Of a DNA stretch of 64,000 bases, positions 33,801 to 41,196 are shown one piece after another (the first letter of the stretch is position 1; every line of letters begins with the position of its first letter). The notes beneath the pieces were generated by a model. The model saw only the letters and a list, made by a program, of their open reading frames with translations, searched no databases and was not told where the DNA came from. The stretch lies in the NCBI GenBank assembly GCA_018267825.1, contig JAFDXR010000008.1, positions 1 to 64,000 on the forward strand. Direction: 5' to 3'. Position numbers and translations under genes: made by a program. This DNA is from Bacteroidota bacterium (GTDB lineage: Bacteria > Bacteroidota > Bacteroidia > B-17B0 > Aurantibacillaceae).

Positions 33801-34925
33801 AGCTGTTGTTGTGCTTGTAATAACCACAGCAGTATTGGTACAGGTAATTGTTGGAGAATTGGTAATGGTGAGCGTTGGCAGACTGTTTACCGTCACCGAA
33901 CTTGTAGCTGTTTTCACACATCCTGCAGACGAGGTTCCTGTTACTGTATAAACGGTTGTGACCGTTGGGCTGACCGATATAGATGTTGTAGTGGCTCCAC
34001 CTGGATTCCAGGTATATGTACTGGCTCCACTGGCTGTAAGCGTTGTTGAATTACCTATACAAATGCTAGGTGTTGGATTAGAAATAGCAACAGTTGGCAG
34101 GGCATTCACGGTTATTACCGCTGTTGCAGAACTCGTACAGACTCCATTGGCGCCAGTTAGCGTGTAAGTTGTTGTGACCGTAGGGCTAACGGCAACAGTA
34201 GCAGTTGTAGCTCCGCCCGGACTCCAGGTATAATTTGTGGCGCCAGAACCAGTCAACGTAGTTGTGGCTCCTGCACAAATAGTAGAAGATGTAGCACTTA
34301 TACTTAAGGTGGGGGTCGTACAAGCGGTTCCTCTCACCTGAAAATTATCAATTCCAAATGCACCTGTACCGGAAGCACCACTCACAAGAAGCTTAAAATA
34401 AACAGACGTTTGCGAATTAATAGCCGTAACACTGCTAAGGTCAAAGATACATTCGCTGAAAGAACTCAAACCCGGTGTCTGGGTGGTGCCAAAATTGGTA
34501 AAACTGGTTCCATCAGTGCTATAAGCCAATGTTATAAGAGTGGCTCCTGATGTAGCACGAGACGCCTGACAGTATATCTTGTAGGTGCTGTATTTACTCA
34601 ATTCCGCGCCGGAAAGTTGAAACTGAAAATACCGTGTATTGGTCCCGGATGAATTTGCCATGGCCAGAGCTTTTCCTGCTGTTGTATTAGCGGTGAAGGC
34701 GTTTGTACCCGTAGTTATACCCGTTGCCAGGGCAAATGTTTCTGTAGAGGTAGCTGAACAGGTGATTCCCGAAGCAAGCGTTGGTGTTAAGGTTGCATAG
34801 GAACTCCCTGAGTTGAAGTCATAATTGACAATAGTGGTCTGGGCCATGGCACCCAGTGTCATCATGAATAAAACGATCAGAATAACTGTCCGTTTAAAAT
34901 TTTGCATTTGTTTGATCATATTCAA
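30849..34925 (-). CDS. Ig-repeat and SPRY-like surface protein with T9SS-like C-terminus
   Basis: 1358 residues. A signal peptide (about 1-29, ending GAMAQ) precedes a beta-sandwich domain (30-205), six tandem Ig-like repeats of 70-76 residues (about 205-655), each with a Cys pair and a TWxPGG-type core, a SPRY-like segment (YLGFVDAG, then DGDIMGVLFDRATSTITYLKNY) around 800-915, and a C-terminal sandwich ending GYYVLEVMNEKKEKWYLRFQK. The end resembles T9SS sorting domains, though not the standard PNP form. It is probably a surface adhesin or receptor-binding part of the RHS system. It lies 21 bases before the OmpH-like gene and 46 bases after the small exported gene. Confidence 0.75.
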   Translation of the reverse strand: MNMIKQMQNFKRTVILIVLFMMTLGAMAQTTIVNYDFNSGSSYATLTPTLASGITCSATSTETFALATGITTGTNAFTANTTAGKALAMANSSGTNTRYFQFQLSGAELSKYSTYKIYCQASRATSGATLITLAYSTDGTSFTNFGTTQTPGLSSFSECIFDLSSVTAINSQTSVYFKLLVSGASGTGAFGIDNFQVRGTACTTPTLSISATSSTICAGATTTLTGSGATNYTWSPGGATTATVAVSPTVTTTYTLTGANGVCTSSATAVITVNALPTVAISNPTPSICIGNSTTLTASGASTYTWNPGGATTTSISVSPTVTTVYTVTGTSSAGCVKTATSSVTVNSLPTLTITNSPTITCTNTAVVITSTTTASGPSYTWTPGGANTASVSVSSGGTYSLLIKDANGCMNTKTVSIITNTTAPTFTILEVSAITCANPTVVITTTATSSGYNYTWTPGGIRTSSLSVTSGGTYSLLVQDPVNGCANTKTVSVASNTTVPTLTMTNSPTITCSSPTVVITSTTTTSGVTYSWSPVSGSASSLSVTASGTYSLKVTDPSNGCSNTKTVSVSTNTSAPGITSISPTQTLTCSSPSVTLTGTSGTSGVTYSWSPGGSAPTGSATVVSSLGTYTLKVTNPVNGCYTTSTTVVSGTLDACATITDYADPNNYGQIVMSISGGLPPYEIAWNKQKLKANHDYYVQLTTDIPGLTVDTTVLYHNLDSLRYSATIKNLSPSVYVNRIYDAHHDSIDIMTIVGGVTSWYAPATVSTTTCSIPTGKKGSTIISHGNGTCLQQTGTFTANVNYAVNQSIIMSTDADSYVEFNLVSKSDVCYLGFVDAGSAITNPVSNIADKPYIYFDGNAAAKVYSGGVLTSTFAVNDGDIMGVLFDRATSTITYLKNYQAKSTLTLTPTGPDSIPDMFRRPMQTVAVLNSAAARMNNFIVITKTGYYSSSNIVPVQVVDLSCGASSGEIDFHAYALPITKALCGYSVAGPNGYAMSGILPSGGAVSVAGLSAGTYTVSVPVYAAGGSPCSTTAISTMTQAFTVAYVPQWKNPLPTGPTGHYSIASDQSYSITGNYTPYIWPGGAITENNLNAGLDGWFEFKPEIIRDIHVGSYANNQALLVGLNDLSGSSSVVNDNDYYFYITGPLSMYSPTGANPTFQGPYMYHVIGASAISAQSVGFCGPTDILRINKVSQSSGANMRFDFYKNNASSAFASSASVASYDIMVDISINQTRATVKNPRLSFGCRYTPQYALLKRKLDGGCYYAYNNKLYFKYDEEYDDTDHKLTFNVYNSSNTVVVSNASMPSAFSPSVIYGDNRYYIDLSNPAILVSGQSMPTGYYVLEVMNEKKEKWYLRFQK
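32960..34320 (-). repeat. Six tandem Ig-like coding repeats
   Basis: About 210-230-base imperfect repeats encode successive Ig-like modules. Conserved protein positions are a Cys near the start (for example TICAG, SICIG, TITC), the YTWxPGG or YSWSP core, SGGTYSL or TTTYT, and a second Cys in NGC. Modules 3 to 5 are most alike, so recent internal duplication or unequal crossing-over is likely. Confidence 0.75.
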
Positions 34926-34971
34926 TACATTCTTTTGCTTAAACCAGTTCGATTGTCGCTACTTTGAGCTA

Positions 34972-35385
34972 TTACTGCACTATTCGCTGATAAATATATG
35001 GCGTAGTCAGGTTGCCCTGATCATCTTCTGTCTGGACTTGATACGTATAGTCCTTAAGTTCAATTGGATCGGGACCTAAAATCTGAGCATTCAAATTATC
35101 CAATACAAAAAGGGGTTGTCCATTCGAATTAAAAACAGGCGAAGCACTGATTGTGTAAAATACATTATACACCACAGAACTATCAGACGGATTTATGATC
35201 TTACAATGCACCTTTGATACTCCTGACAAAGTCTTCAAATGAATAATGGGTTCAGGCAGAACATTACTCATTCCGCCCGAAACAGTCATATAAGATACTT
35301 CAACAGTATCAATTGTCGGATGCGAGTTTTGAGCATAAAAACAAGAAAATCCAAGAATGAAAAGAAAGGTGAAAAATGTTTTCAT
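34972..35385 (-). CDS. Small exported protein at the head of the RHS array
   Basis: 137 residues from ATG 35385, which gives a proper signal peptide (MKTFFTFLFILGFSCFYAQ); a longer frame to 35421 would run into a promoter-like element. The mature part is beta-rich and looks like one Ig/Fn3-type domain (VSYMTVSGGMSNVLPEPI, VHCKIINPSDSSVVYNVFY, DYTYQVQTEDDQGN). It lies 46 bases before the 1358-residue surface protein and has the same strand, so it is likely the first gene of the long transcript. No specific family is recognised. Confidence 0.6.
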   Translation of the reverse strand: MKTFFTFLFILGFSCFYAQNSHPTIDTVEVSYMTVSGGMSNVLPEPIIHLKTLSGVSKVHCKIINPSDSSVVYNVFYTISASPVFNSNGQPLFVLDNLNAQILGPDPIELKDYTYQVQTEDDQGNLTTPYIYQRIVQ

Positions 35386-35420
35386 ATTAAACTGTTTTAT
35401 TTTTTCTTTCATAAAAACCA

Positions 35421-35452
35421 CGAATATACATTTATACTTTTCATTCCAACAA
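35421..35452 (-). promoter_or_regulatory. Bacteroidota-type promoter for the RHS array
   Basis: On the minus strand TATATTCG (complement of 35421-35428) matches seven of eight positions of TAnnTTTG, and TTGTTG lies 18 bases upstream, fitting the -33 TTG element. It is 36 bases before the first start codon of the array. The match is by eye and one base is off. Confidence 0.4.
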
Positions 35453-35453
35453 C

Positions 35454-36044
35454 CATTAAAAGGGTTTTCCGCACAATTCGCTTTTTTAAATATTAGAGCA
35501 CAATTTGGTAACGTTTATTTCATTTTGTTAAGCGGTCCTTGTTTTCTGATAGCCGGTAACCCCTTACAAACAATGAATAACGCAGGGATATTAAATAAAT
35601 TACAAGTCTACTGCTTTTTAACATTTAAACATTGCGGAAAACCGTCATGTTGATATTTTTTGTGAAATGCCAGGGCTATTCACCACGGAAAATACGTTTC
35701 GATTTCCATTTAGCTAATTATCAAGCGGTTAATTTTTGACTGGTCCTATTAAAAACTGAAGTTGCATTTATGCGCAGGATAAATCTTACTATTTTATACA
35801 TAAGCTTATTAAATACTATCACGGTAAATACGCATAAATAAACATAGGATGCTAATTATCAGGCTATTATGCCAGAATTCATTACTGTTCCGCGACACTG
35901 AATTTATTAAACAGAAGTGATTGCGCTTACTTAGGATCGGGTATTTCCGGATGGTCCTGCCAAGAAACAGTAACTAATGCGGCGCAACAAATTGTACATT
36001 AATCCGATCCGTGAAAAACCAGAAAACAGGAAGTATGACAAAAA
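35454..36044. other. Long AT-rich gap between the T2SS and RHS arrays, no gene seen
   Basis: About 590 bases without a convincing gene on either strand. It holds short frames without good starts and no clear hairpin terminator, RNA gene or transposon remnant. Both flanking arrays are on the minus strand, so it separates the 3' end of the T2SS transcript from the RHS promoter. Confidence 0.6.
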
Positions 36045-36542
36045 TCAGTTCTTGCGAATGTAGATTTTCTGCTTGTTAAAAAGCATCAGCACCGAGTCAT
36101 TGAGAAGTTTCAGAAGCTTAACCTCGTCAACAGCTTCCCCCTCCTGCAGTAAACTGCTTTTTCCATTTACCGAAATAACAGCTACCCGCTTTTTACTGGC
36201 GTTATTTTTTATAAGTCCCAGGTATTTAATCTGGGGCGTATTTACCGCAACAGGGGGTTTCACCTGTGCCTTTGAAACATTTACGCCGGTGGCAGAACCC
36301 GTATGCGAAGCCCCCCCCGATCCGGAGGCCGGCATTTTATTAAGAAAAGGATCATTGTAATTTTCCAGTAGCTGAAAAGTATCCGCCTGGCTGTCTGCCA
36401 ATTGTGCCGGCAAAGCGCCTTCATAAGGCAACGAAGGATCCTCGTCGTCATGAAGCTTATCGTAGATCTTATAAAAAATAGTTCCCCAGACACCCAACAC
36501 AAAAATGAGCAAAACCGCCTGAGTTATTTTCTTATTCTTCAT
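36045..36542 (-). CDS. GspC/PilP-like inner-membrane protein of the T2SS cluster
   Basis: 165 residues: N-terminal membrane helix (about 7-26), a flexible Gly/Ser/Pro-rich linker (70-95) and a C-terminal beta domain. The latter has the pattern IKYLGLIKNNASKKRVAVISVNGKS, then LLQEGEAVDEVKLLKLLNDSVLMLF, which is the layout of the homology region of GspC and of PilP. These link the inner-membrane platform to the secretin. It is the last gene of the minus-strand T2SS transcript, 32 bases after the Fn3 lipoprotein gene. GspC versus PilP cannot be decided from this length. Confidence 0.65.
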   Translation of the reverse strand: MKNKKITQAVLLIFVLGVWGTIFYKIYDKLHDDEDPSLPYEGALPAQLADSQADTFQLLENYNDPFLNKMPASGSGGASHTGSATGVNVSKAQVKPPVAVNTPQIKYLGLIKNNASKKRVAVISVNGKSSLLQEGEAVDEVKLLKLLNDSVLMLFNKQKIYIRKN

Positions 36543-36574
36543 TGTTCCTTTTCCGGATCTGCTAAGAGTAAATG

Positions 36575-37516
36575 TTACTTTAATTTAAATGTGTGCCCAT
36601 TCACCCACTGGCTCATATTTCCCGAAGGGTCCAGTGATTTTATTTTCCAGTAATATGTGTGCGCAGACGGCGTTGTTGTATTGGCATATACCGAATAGCT
36701 GCTGACTGCATAGGTCGATATGGCCACGGAAGAGGTAGAAACCGCATCCTTATATATGACGAGACTATCGCCGGTTGCCGGCGCATAATTGGTCCAGTTA
36801 AGCACCATGGGTTGTCCTACGGTGTTTGAATCTGCATTTTGCAATGGCGTCGGGTCTTTAATTGCTACCGTGAACGTTTTGTAAGCGGCATACTGGGTTT
36901 GCGAATAATCGTTGGCCGCCATCGCCGACCATTTATACACACCATAATTACTGAACACATAGGTATACTGGTTCGTAGTGACATTTGTCGGTGCTATTAC
37001 ATCGGTACCATCATTTTGCTTGATCTTAATGTAATAGGAAGTAGCCGATGCCACAGCCTGCCAGGTAAAATTAACCGTGAGCGTCGTTACCGGCGACAAG
37101 CCATCGGGCGATGTCAGGATCACCTGCTGGTTGGAAAGCACCTTATTGGTATCAACCACCAGGTCGCGGGTCGTATAAGCCGAATGGCTCGAGTTATTCT
37201 CCGTGCGCACCCGCCATTGATAGGTGCCTGGTCCCAGGGTATATACAAATTTATCGAGGGTAATCAGCGTGTCTATCACCGGTGTCTGCGGTACCGTGAA
37301 ATTCGGCTTTACGATTTGCAAACGGTATTTATACGTTTTGGTATCATCTACTTTTTTCCACCAGAATGTCAGGGATGCTGCCGGAACAGTATCATGATCA
37401 TTTGGTGAATACAGGGTAATTACCTCCTTGCTCAGATCAGGCTCTGTTACATCCTTACAGGCCACAGCCACCACCAGGAGTGGCAACAGGTATTTAATGA
37501 GTTGTAGCGATTTCAT
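36575..37516 (-). CDS. Fn3-type lipoprotein inside the T2SS cluster
   Basis: 313 residues with a lipoprotein signal (MKSLQLIKYLLPLLVVAVAC, lipobox Cys20). The mature part is three Fn3-like domains (about 30-120, 125-215 and 220-313), each with the typical W, Y and L core positions (TFWWKKVDDTKTYKYRLQI, NFTWQAVASATSYYIKIKQ, LNWTNYAPATGDSLVIY). Its start overlaps the end of the PilO-like gene by 23 bases, so it is co-translated with T2SS components. No classical T2SS subunit has this form. It may be an outer-membrane accessory or pilotin-like factor, or a substrate-binding part; the function is unknown. Confidence 0.65.
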   Translation of the reverse strand: MKSLQLIKYLLPLLVVAVACKDVTEPDLSKEVITLYSPNDHDTVPAASLTFWWKKVDDTKTYKYRLQIVKPNFTVPQTPVIDTLITLDKFVYTLGPGTYQWRVRTENNSSHSAYTTRDLVVDTNKVLSNQQVILTSPDGLSPVTTLTVNFTWQAVASATSYYIKIKQNDGTDVIAPTNVTTNQYTYVFSNYGVYKWSAMAANDYSQTQYAAYKTFTVAIKDPTPLQNADSNTVGQPMVLNWTNYAPATGDSLVIYKDAVSTSSVAISTYAVSSYSVYANTTTPSAHTYYWKIKSLDPSGNMSQWVNGHTFKLK

Positions 37517-38051
37517 GCGTTGTGTTTTTTTTAATATTTTGTATGTAAATAGTCACGGTAAGCATATTGTCGTGCGTTTGCATATCGCGCTTGGTCTGAA
37601 ACTTAACAGAGGCCACTTTCCCAATACGCTGCTTCTGCTCCAAGAGATACACCAGGTCCAGGAGTTTGAAAAAAGGCCCCTGCACTTCAAAAATATTGGT
37701 TTCAATAACGAGATCATTCTGCGTGTTTTCCTGGCTGCCCGGATACTCGCGCAACAGGATATTGTTCTCATCGCAATAGGCCGTGATCACATTCAGTAAT
37801 GAAGCGTGCACGCCTCCCGTGTTTTTTTGTTTGGTTTCAATGAGGTAGTTAAGGCCGCGCAGTTTCACCTGCAAATCTTTCAGTTCCTGCGGAGCATGCA
37901 CCATCTGATGTTCCTTTTTCTGCAGGTCGTTGTAGGCAAAGTATACCCCGAGGGTATCGCTGATGGCCATCACATACGACAACACGAGAAACAACAAAAA
38001 CCCGATAAGCAGGTATTTGTTCTTCTGGCGATATGTGAGATTCTTAAACAT
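37494..38051 (-). CDS. GspM/PilO-like inner-membrane protein
   Basis: 185 residues with one membrane helix near the N-terminus (about 13-31), a coiled-coil stretch (39-75) and a C-terminal alpha/beta domain (about 85-170: LLNVITAYCDENNILLREYP, IFEVQGPFFKLLDLVYLLEQ) that follows the ferredoxin-like layout of PilO and GspM. These proteins pair with the GspL/PilN partner in the platform. It begins where the GspL-like gene ends (one shared base) and overlaps the lipoprotein gene downstream, showing tight coupling. Confidence 0.7.
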   Translation of the reverse strand: MFKNLTYRQKNKYLLIGFLLFLVLSYVMAISDTLGVYFAYNDLQKKEHQMVHAPQELKDLQVKLRGLNYLIETKQKNTGGVHASLLNVITAYCDENNILLREYPGSQENTQNDLVIETNIFEVQGPFFKLLDLVYLLEQKQRIGKVASVKFQTKRDMQTHDNMLTVTIYIQNIKKNTTHEIATTH

Positions 38052-39268
38052 TATAGCATTACCCGGATTACAAAATCGCTGCCCTTATCGGTATTGGATG
38101 GATTGTAATGTTCCAGCTTAATTTCTTTGATCCAACTGAACGACCTCATGTTATTGATCCAATCGTTTACATCAATGCTGTATTTACATTTTCCCTGTAT
38201 CTCAATCTCTCCCGGTTTAAACCTGTAACTCGACTCACTTTCTTCGGCGCCATTGGTTTCGCGCGGATATACATTGATGCAGGTAAGCTTTACATTAAAC
38301 GGCACCATGGAAGCAATCCGGTCGGCATAAAACGAGGTGCGCGACGTCTGCAACAATCTCGTTTTTGAAACAATAGCCTCCTTTTCGGCCAGTTCCTTTT
38401 TCAGGGTATCGATCTGCGAAATAGACGACTGGTTGACATTGATGCGCGCTTCGAGGTCCGATTTTTTTTCATTGAAATGCGTCAGCAGAAAAAAATTGAT
38501 GAGCAGAACCACAAATAAAAAGCAGGCGGCCGAAACCAATCCTGTCTTGTACAGTTTTTTCTGAGCATACTGATCGCGCCATGCAGCCAGGGGCAGATTG
38601 CTCAGCGGTACATACATTATACCAAGCAGAGAAGCGAAGGCCGCAGCAAAGGCCACTATACGCGACGGCGCAATGGTCTCACCTGACACACTAAACGACT
38701 TTACGTCCTGGTTACCCGGAACATATTCGCTCACAAAACCATCTGTAAACCGGATTTGCGCACCGGGAATATTTACATCGGCATTATACCCGTTATTGAT
38801 CAGCGATAATACAGCCTGTATGCAAAATGGCCCCAGTGTGGCACCGATCACATCCCGCTTTTTTTCTGTGAGAAATTGTACCGCTTCATTCAGCAATTGC
38901 CGGCGGCACACAGAGGCGATAGCATGTCCGTTAAATGGCTCGGTATGCGACACATAAAAATCGTCGGCCGATATATTGGGAAGTGTTTTATGGAGAATAC
39001 TTCCCAGGTCATCGGTTTCATTCATGGAGATGCGGCGATGAATCACCCCTTTTCCATCGATCACCAGCACGAGTGGAATGGCCGCATCGGTTTTCTGTAC
39101 AAATGTTTCGAGGCTCAGTTCATCGGCAGAATCCGACAGTTTTACCTCTTTGCCTTTCAATTCAAGCGTACAATAGCTCAGTACATAGCCCTGGTCGGCA
39201 CTTTGCAGGCCAACAGCCGTGAGTTTTTTCACGGCCAGGAATTTATTTATGAACCGGGGAGCTTTCAT
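38051..39268 (-). CDS. GspL-like protein (PilM-like plus PilN-like)
   Basis: 405 residues. The first about 215 resemble a reduced actin-like PilM/GspL cytoplasmic domain (VLVIDGKGVIHRRI, FYVSHTEPFNGHAIASVCRR, GATLGPFCIQAVLSLI). A membrane helix follows at about 245-263, then a coiled coil (270-305) and a C-terminal ferredoxin-like periplasmic domain (KLTCINVYPRE, FKPGEIEIQGKC, IKLEHYN). This is the whole GspL architecture in one chain. It connects the GspE ATPase to the platform. The gene is between the secretin gene (6 bases upstream) and the PilO-like gene. Confidence 0.75.
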   Translation of the reverse strand: MKAPRFINKFLAVKKLTAVGLQSADQGYVLSYCTLELKGKEVKLSDSADELSLETFVQKTDAAIPLVLVIDGKGVIHRRISMNETDDLGSILHKTLPNISADDFYVSHTEPFNGHAIASVCRRQLLNEAVQFLTEKKRDVIGATLGPFCIQAVLSLINNGYNADVNIPGAQIRFTDGFVSEYVPGNQDVKSFSVSGETIAPSRIVAFAAAFASLLGIMYVPLSNLPLAAWRDQYAQKKLYKTGLVSAACFLFVVLLINFFLLTHFNEKKSDLEARINVNQSSISQIDTLKKELAEKEAIVSKTRLLQTSRTSFYADRIASMVPFNVKLTCINVYPRETNGAEESESSYRFKPGEIEIQGKCKYSIDVNDWINNMRSFSWIKEIKLEHYNPSNTDKGSDFVIRVML

Positions 39269-39274
39269 TTACAC

Positions 39275-41191
39275 TTAATAGATCACCGTCGGTTTGATGA
39301 AAATAGTCAGCTTCGATTTTTTCTTGCTTTTGGTACGGCTGCTGAACAACCATTTAATAATAGGAATACGCGATAAAATAGGTGTACCCGTACCACTGTC
39401 GTTCATCGAATTTTCTTCGAGGCCGCCGAGTAAAATCATCTCATCGTTTTTGACACGGATCAACGACTGAAAATCGCGGGTGGTGGTGCCCGGAGGGGCT
39501 GTAGGCGCAATACGTTCGGTAAACGACGATTGTTTCACATGGATATCGAGGGTAATCTGTTCGTCGCCCGAAACCACCGGGTTGATCACCACTGATAAAT
39601 CGGCATTTACCGGCTTATAGGTTTGTCCCTGCGACACGGTATTGTTGACACCACCGGTAACATTGGTTGTTGTTTCGAGGTAGTATTGCTGCGAGCCTAT
39701 GGAGATTTTGGCCTCGTGGCCGTTGAGTGTAGCCAGTTTCGGTGTGGAACGGATCTTAATATTCCCATTGCTCTCCAGGGCTTTGAGTGTTACATAAAAC
39801 AAAGGCGACACATGCCCCAGGTTAATATTTCCAAACCCGTTAATCCCGTCAATAACACTGTTTATAAAACTGGTGCTGAGGCTGTAGTCGAAACCCGGAA
39901 ATAACTGGTTGGTGGTGTTGGGTGGTGTACCAAGCCCCGCCTGGATCCCCGTGGAGAGTGATTTTGAATCGCTCACATCTACAATGATGACCTCAATAGA
40001 AATGTTGGGCACAATGCGATCGAGATCCCTCAGGAAAGATTCTATTTCATTGATACGTGGTTGCGAACCACTGAGGATAAGGCTATTGAGGTCGGTGAAG
40101 GTTTTTATGTCGACTCCTTTTTTCAGTTCAACCGGAATAAAGTCAATGATCTTTTCGATAGAACGGAATTTGAGTTGTACAATTTTTGTGGCCCTTAATC
40201 CTTCAATGCTGCGGTCGCCTATAAGGTATATCTCACCTTGTTTTTTAAATGTAAAATCCGTGCCGTTCAAAAGGTTCTTGAGGAACTTGTCGTAGGTTAC
40301 ATTCTGCACATTGAGTGATGTGTTTCCTTTCAGTTCAGAAAAGAGGTAATATTGATTTTTGAGTTCAGCCGAAACAGCCGCAGCCACATCGGTAATGGGA
40401 ATATTATTACCGACCACACTTACCGTCGAATCGGTTTCGCGTTTCAGCGTGAGACCAGCCGGAATTGTTGGTTTGGCGCCTGATGTATTCAATCCGGATG
40501 AATTGGCACCGGTGCCTCCACCGTTAGTCTTGGCAGCATCTTTTTTCTCGATCAGGTAAAAATTATCGTCTGTCTTCGTGATTTTGAGATCGTTTCCGAA
40601 AGCAAATTTCTCGAGGGCATTATCAAACGGCATATTCTGGATAAACCCGTTTACCATTTTCGAAATAAGATCGGGCGCCAGTACAACGTTTTTCTGGCTC
40701 TTGCGTGTAATGGCTTTGGCTACAGCAACGAGGCTGTCGTTATTGAGATCGAGACTGAGTGCATTATTGAAACTGTTGAAGGTAACATTCACCTGCTTCA
40801 CCGGTGTAACGGGCTGCGTGATGGCCGGCGGTAAATATTTGGAAAATGAAATGATATTACCAATGAGGGTAATATCGAGATCATATTTACGGCACAAAAA
40901 CATAAACACGTCGATAGCCGGAACATTGGTGAAGTTATTGGTGATCTTTATATCGAGCGTAGGCTCTACATACACATTGATGCTGTTGGATACCGCAATG
41001 GCTCTCACAAATTCCTGGATGGATGTATTGTTTACCGAAAGGTCTACCGGGTCCTTTAAACCAGGAGTTTGTTTGGCGGCATCCTTAAGCTTCTGCTCAA
41101 TGGCCGTGAACCGGTCGTCCTGTGCATGAAGCAGGCCTGTACATAGCCATAGGACACCGATCAGTATACATTTAAAATATCGTTTCTTCAC
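39275..41191 (-). CDS. gspD: Type II secretion secretin GspD
   Basis: 638 residues with a Sec signal peptide (about 1-23, ending LLHAQ). An STN/N0-like domain (about 45-115) and N1/N3-like domains lead to the secretin core (about 390-637): SIEVIIVDVSDSKSLSTGIQ, IRSTPKLATLNGHEAKISIG, RVKNDEMILLGGLEE, and the end LSRIPIIKWLFSSR, KLTIFIKPTVIY. It forms the outer-membrane channel. A Gly/Asn/Thr-rich linker interrupts the N domains at about 220-240. Spacing of six bases to gspE and to the GspL-like gene indicates one transcript. Assignment as secretin is firm; T2SS rather than T4P rests on the neighbours. Confidence 0.9.
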   Translation of the reverse strand: MKKRYFKCILIGVLWLCTGLLHAQDDRFTAIEQKLKDAAKQTPGLKDPVDLSVNNTSIQEFVRAIAVSNSINVYVEPTLDIKITNNFTNVPAIDVFMFLCRKYDLDITLIGNIISFSKYLPPAITQPVTPVKQVNVTFNSFNNALSLDLNNDSLVAVAKAITRKSQKNVVLAPDLISKMVNGFIQNMPFDNALEKFAFGNDLKITKTDDNFYLIEKKDAAKTNGGGTGANSSGLNTSGAKPTIPAGLTLKRETDSTVSVVGNNIPITDVAAAVSAELKNQYYLFSELKGNTSLNVQNVTYDKFLKNLLNGTDFTFKKQGEIYLIGDRSIEGLRATKIVQLKFRSIEKIIDFIPVELKKGVDIKTFTDLNSLILSGSQPRINEIESFLRDLDRIVPNISIEVIIVDVSDSKSLSTGIQAGLGTPPNTTNQLFPGFDYSLSTSFINSVIDGINGFGNINLGHVSPLFYVTLKALESNGNIKIRSTPKLATLNGHEAKISIGSQQYYLETTTNVTGGVNNTVSQGQTYKPVNADLSVVINPVVSGDEQITLDIHVKQSSFTERIAPTAPPGTTTRDFQSLIRVKNDEMILLGGLEENSMNDSGTGTPILSRIPIIKWLFSSRTKSKKKSKLTIFIKPTVIY

Positions 41192-41196
41192 AAGTC

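Noticed and set aside
32960-34320. CRISPR-like periodicity
   Set aside because: The repeats are 210-230 bases, imperfect and coding for Ig-like domains; no short repeats with unique spacers were seen anywhere in the window.
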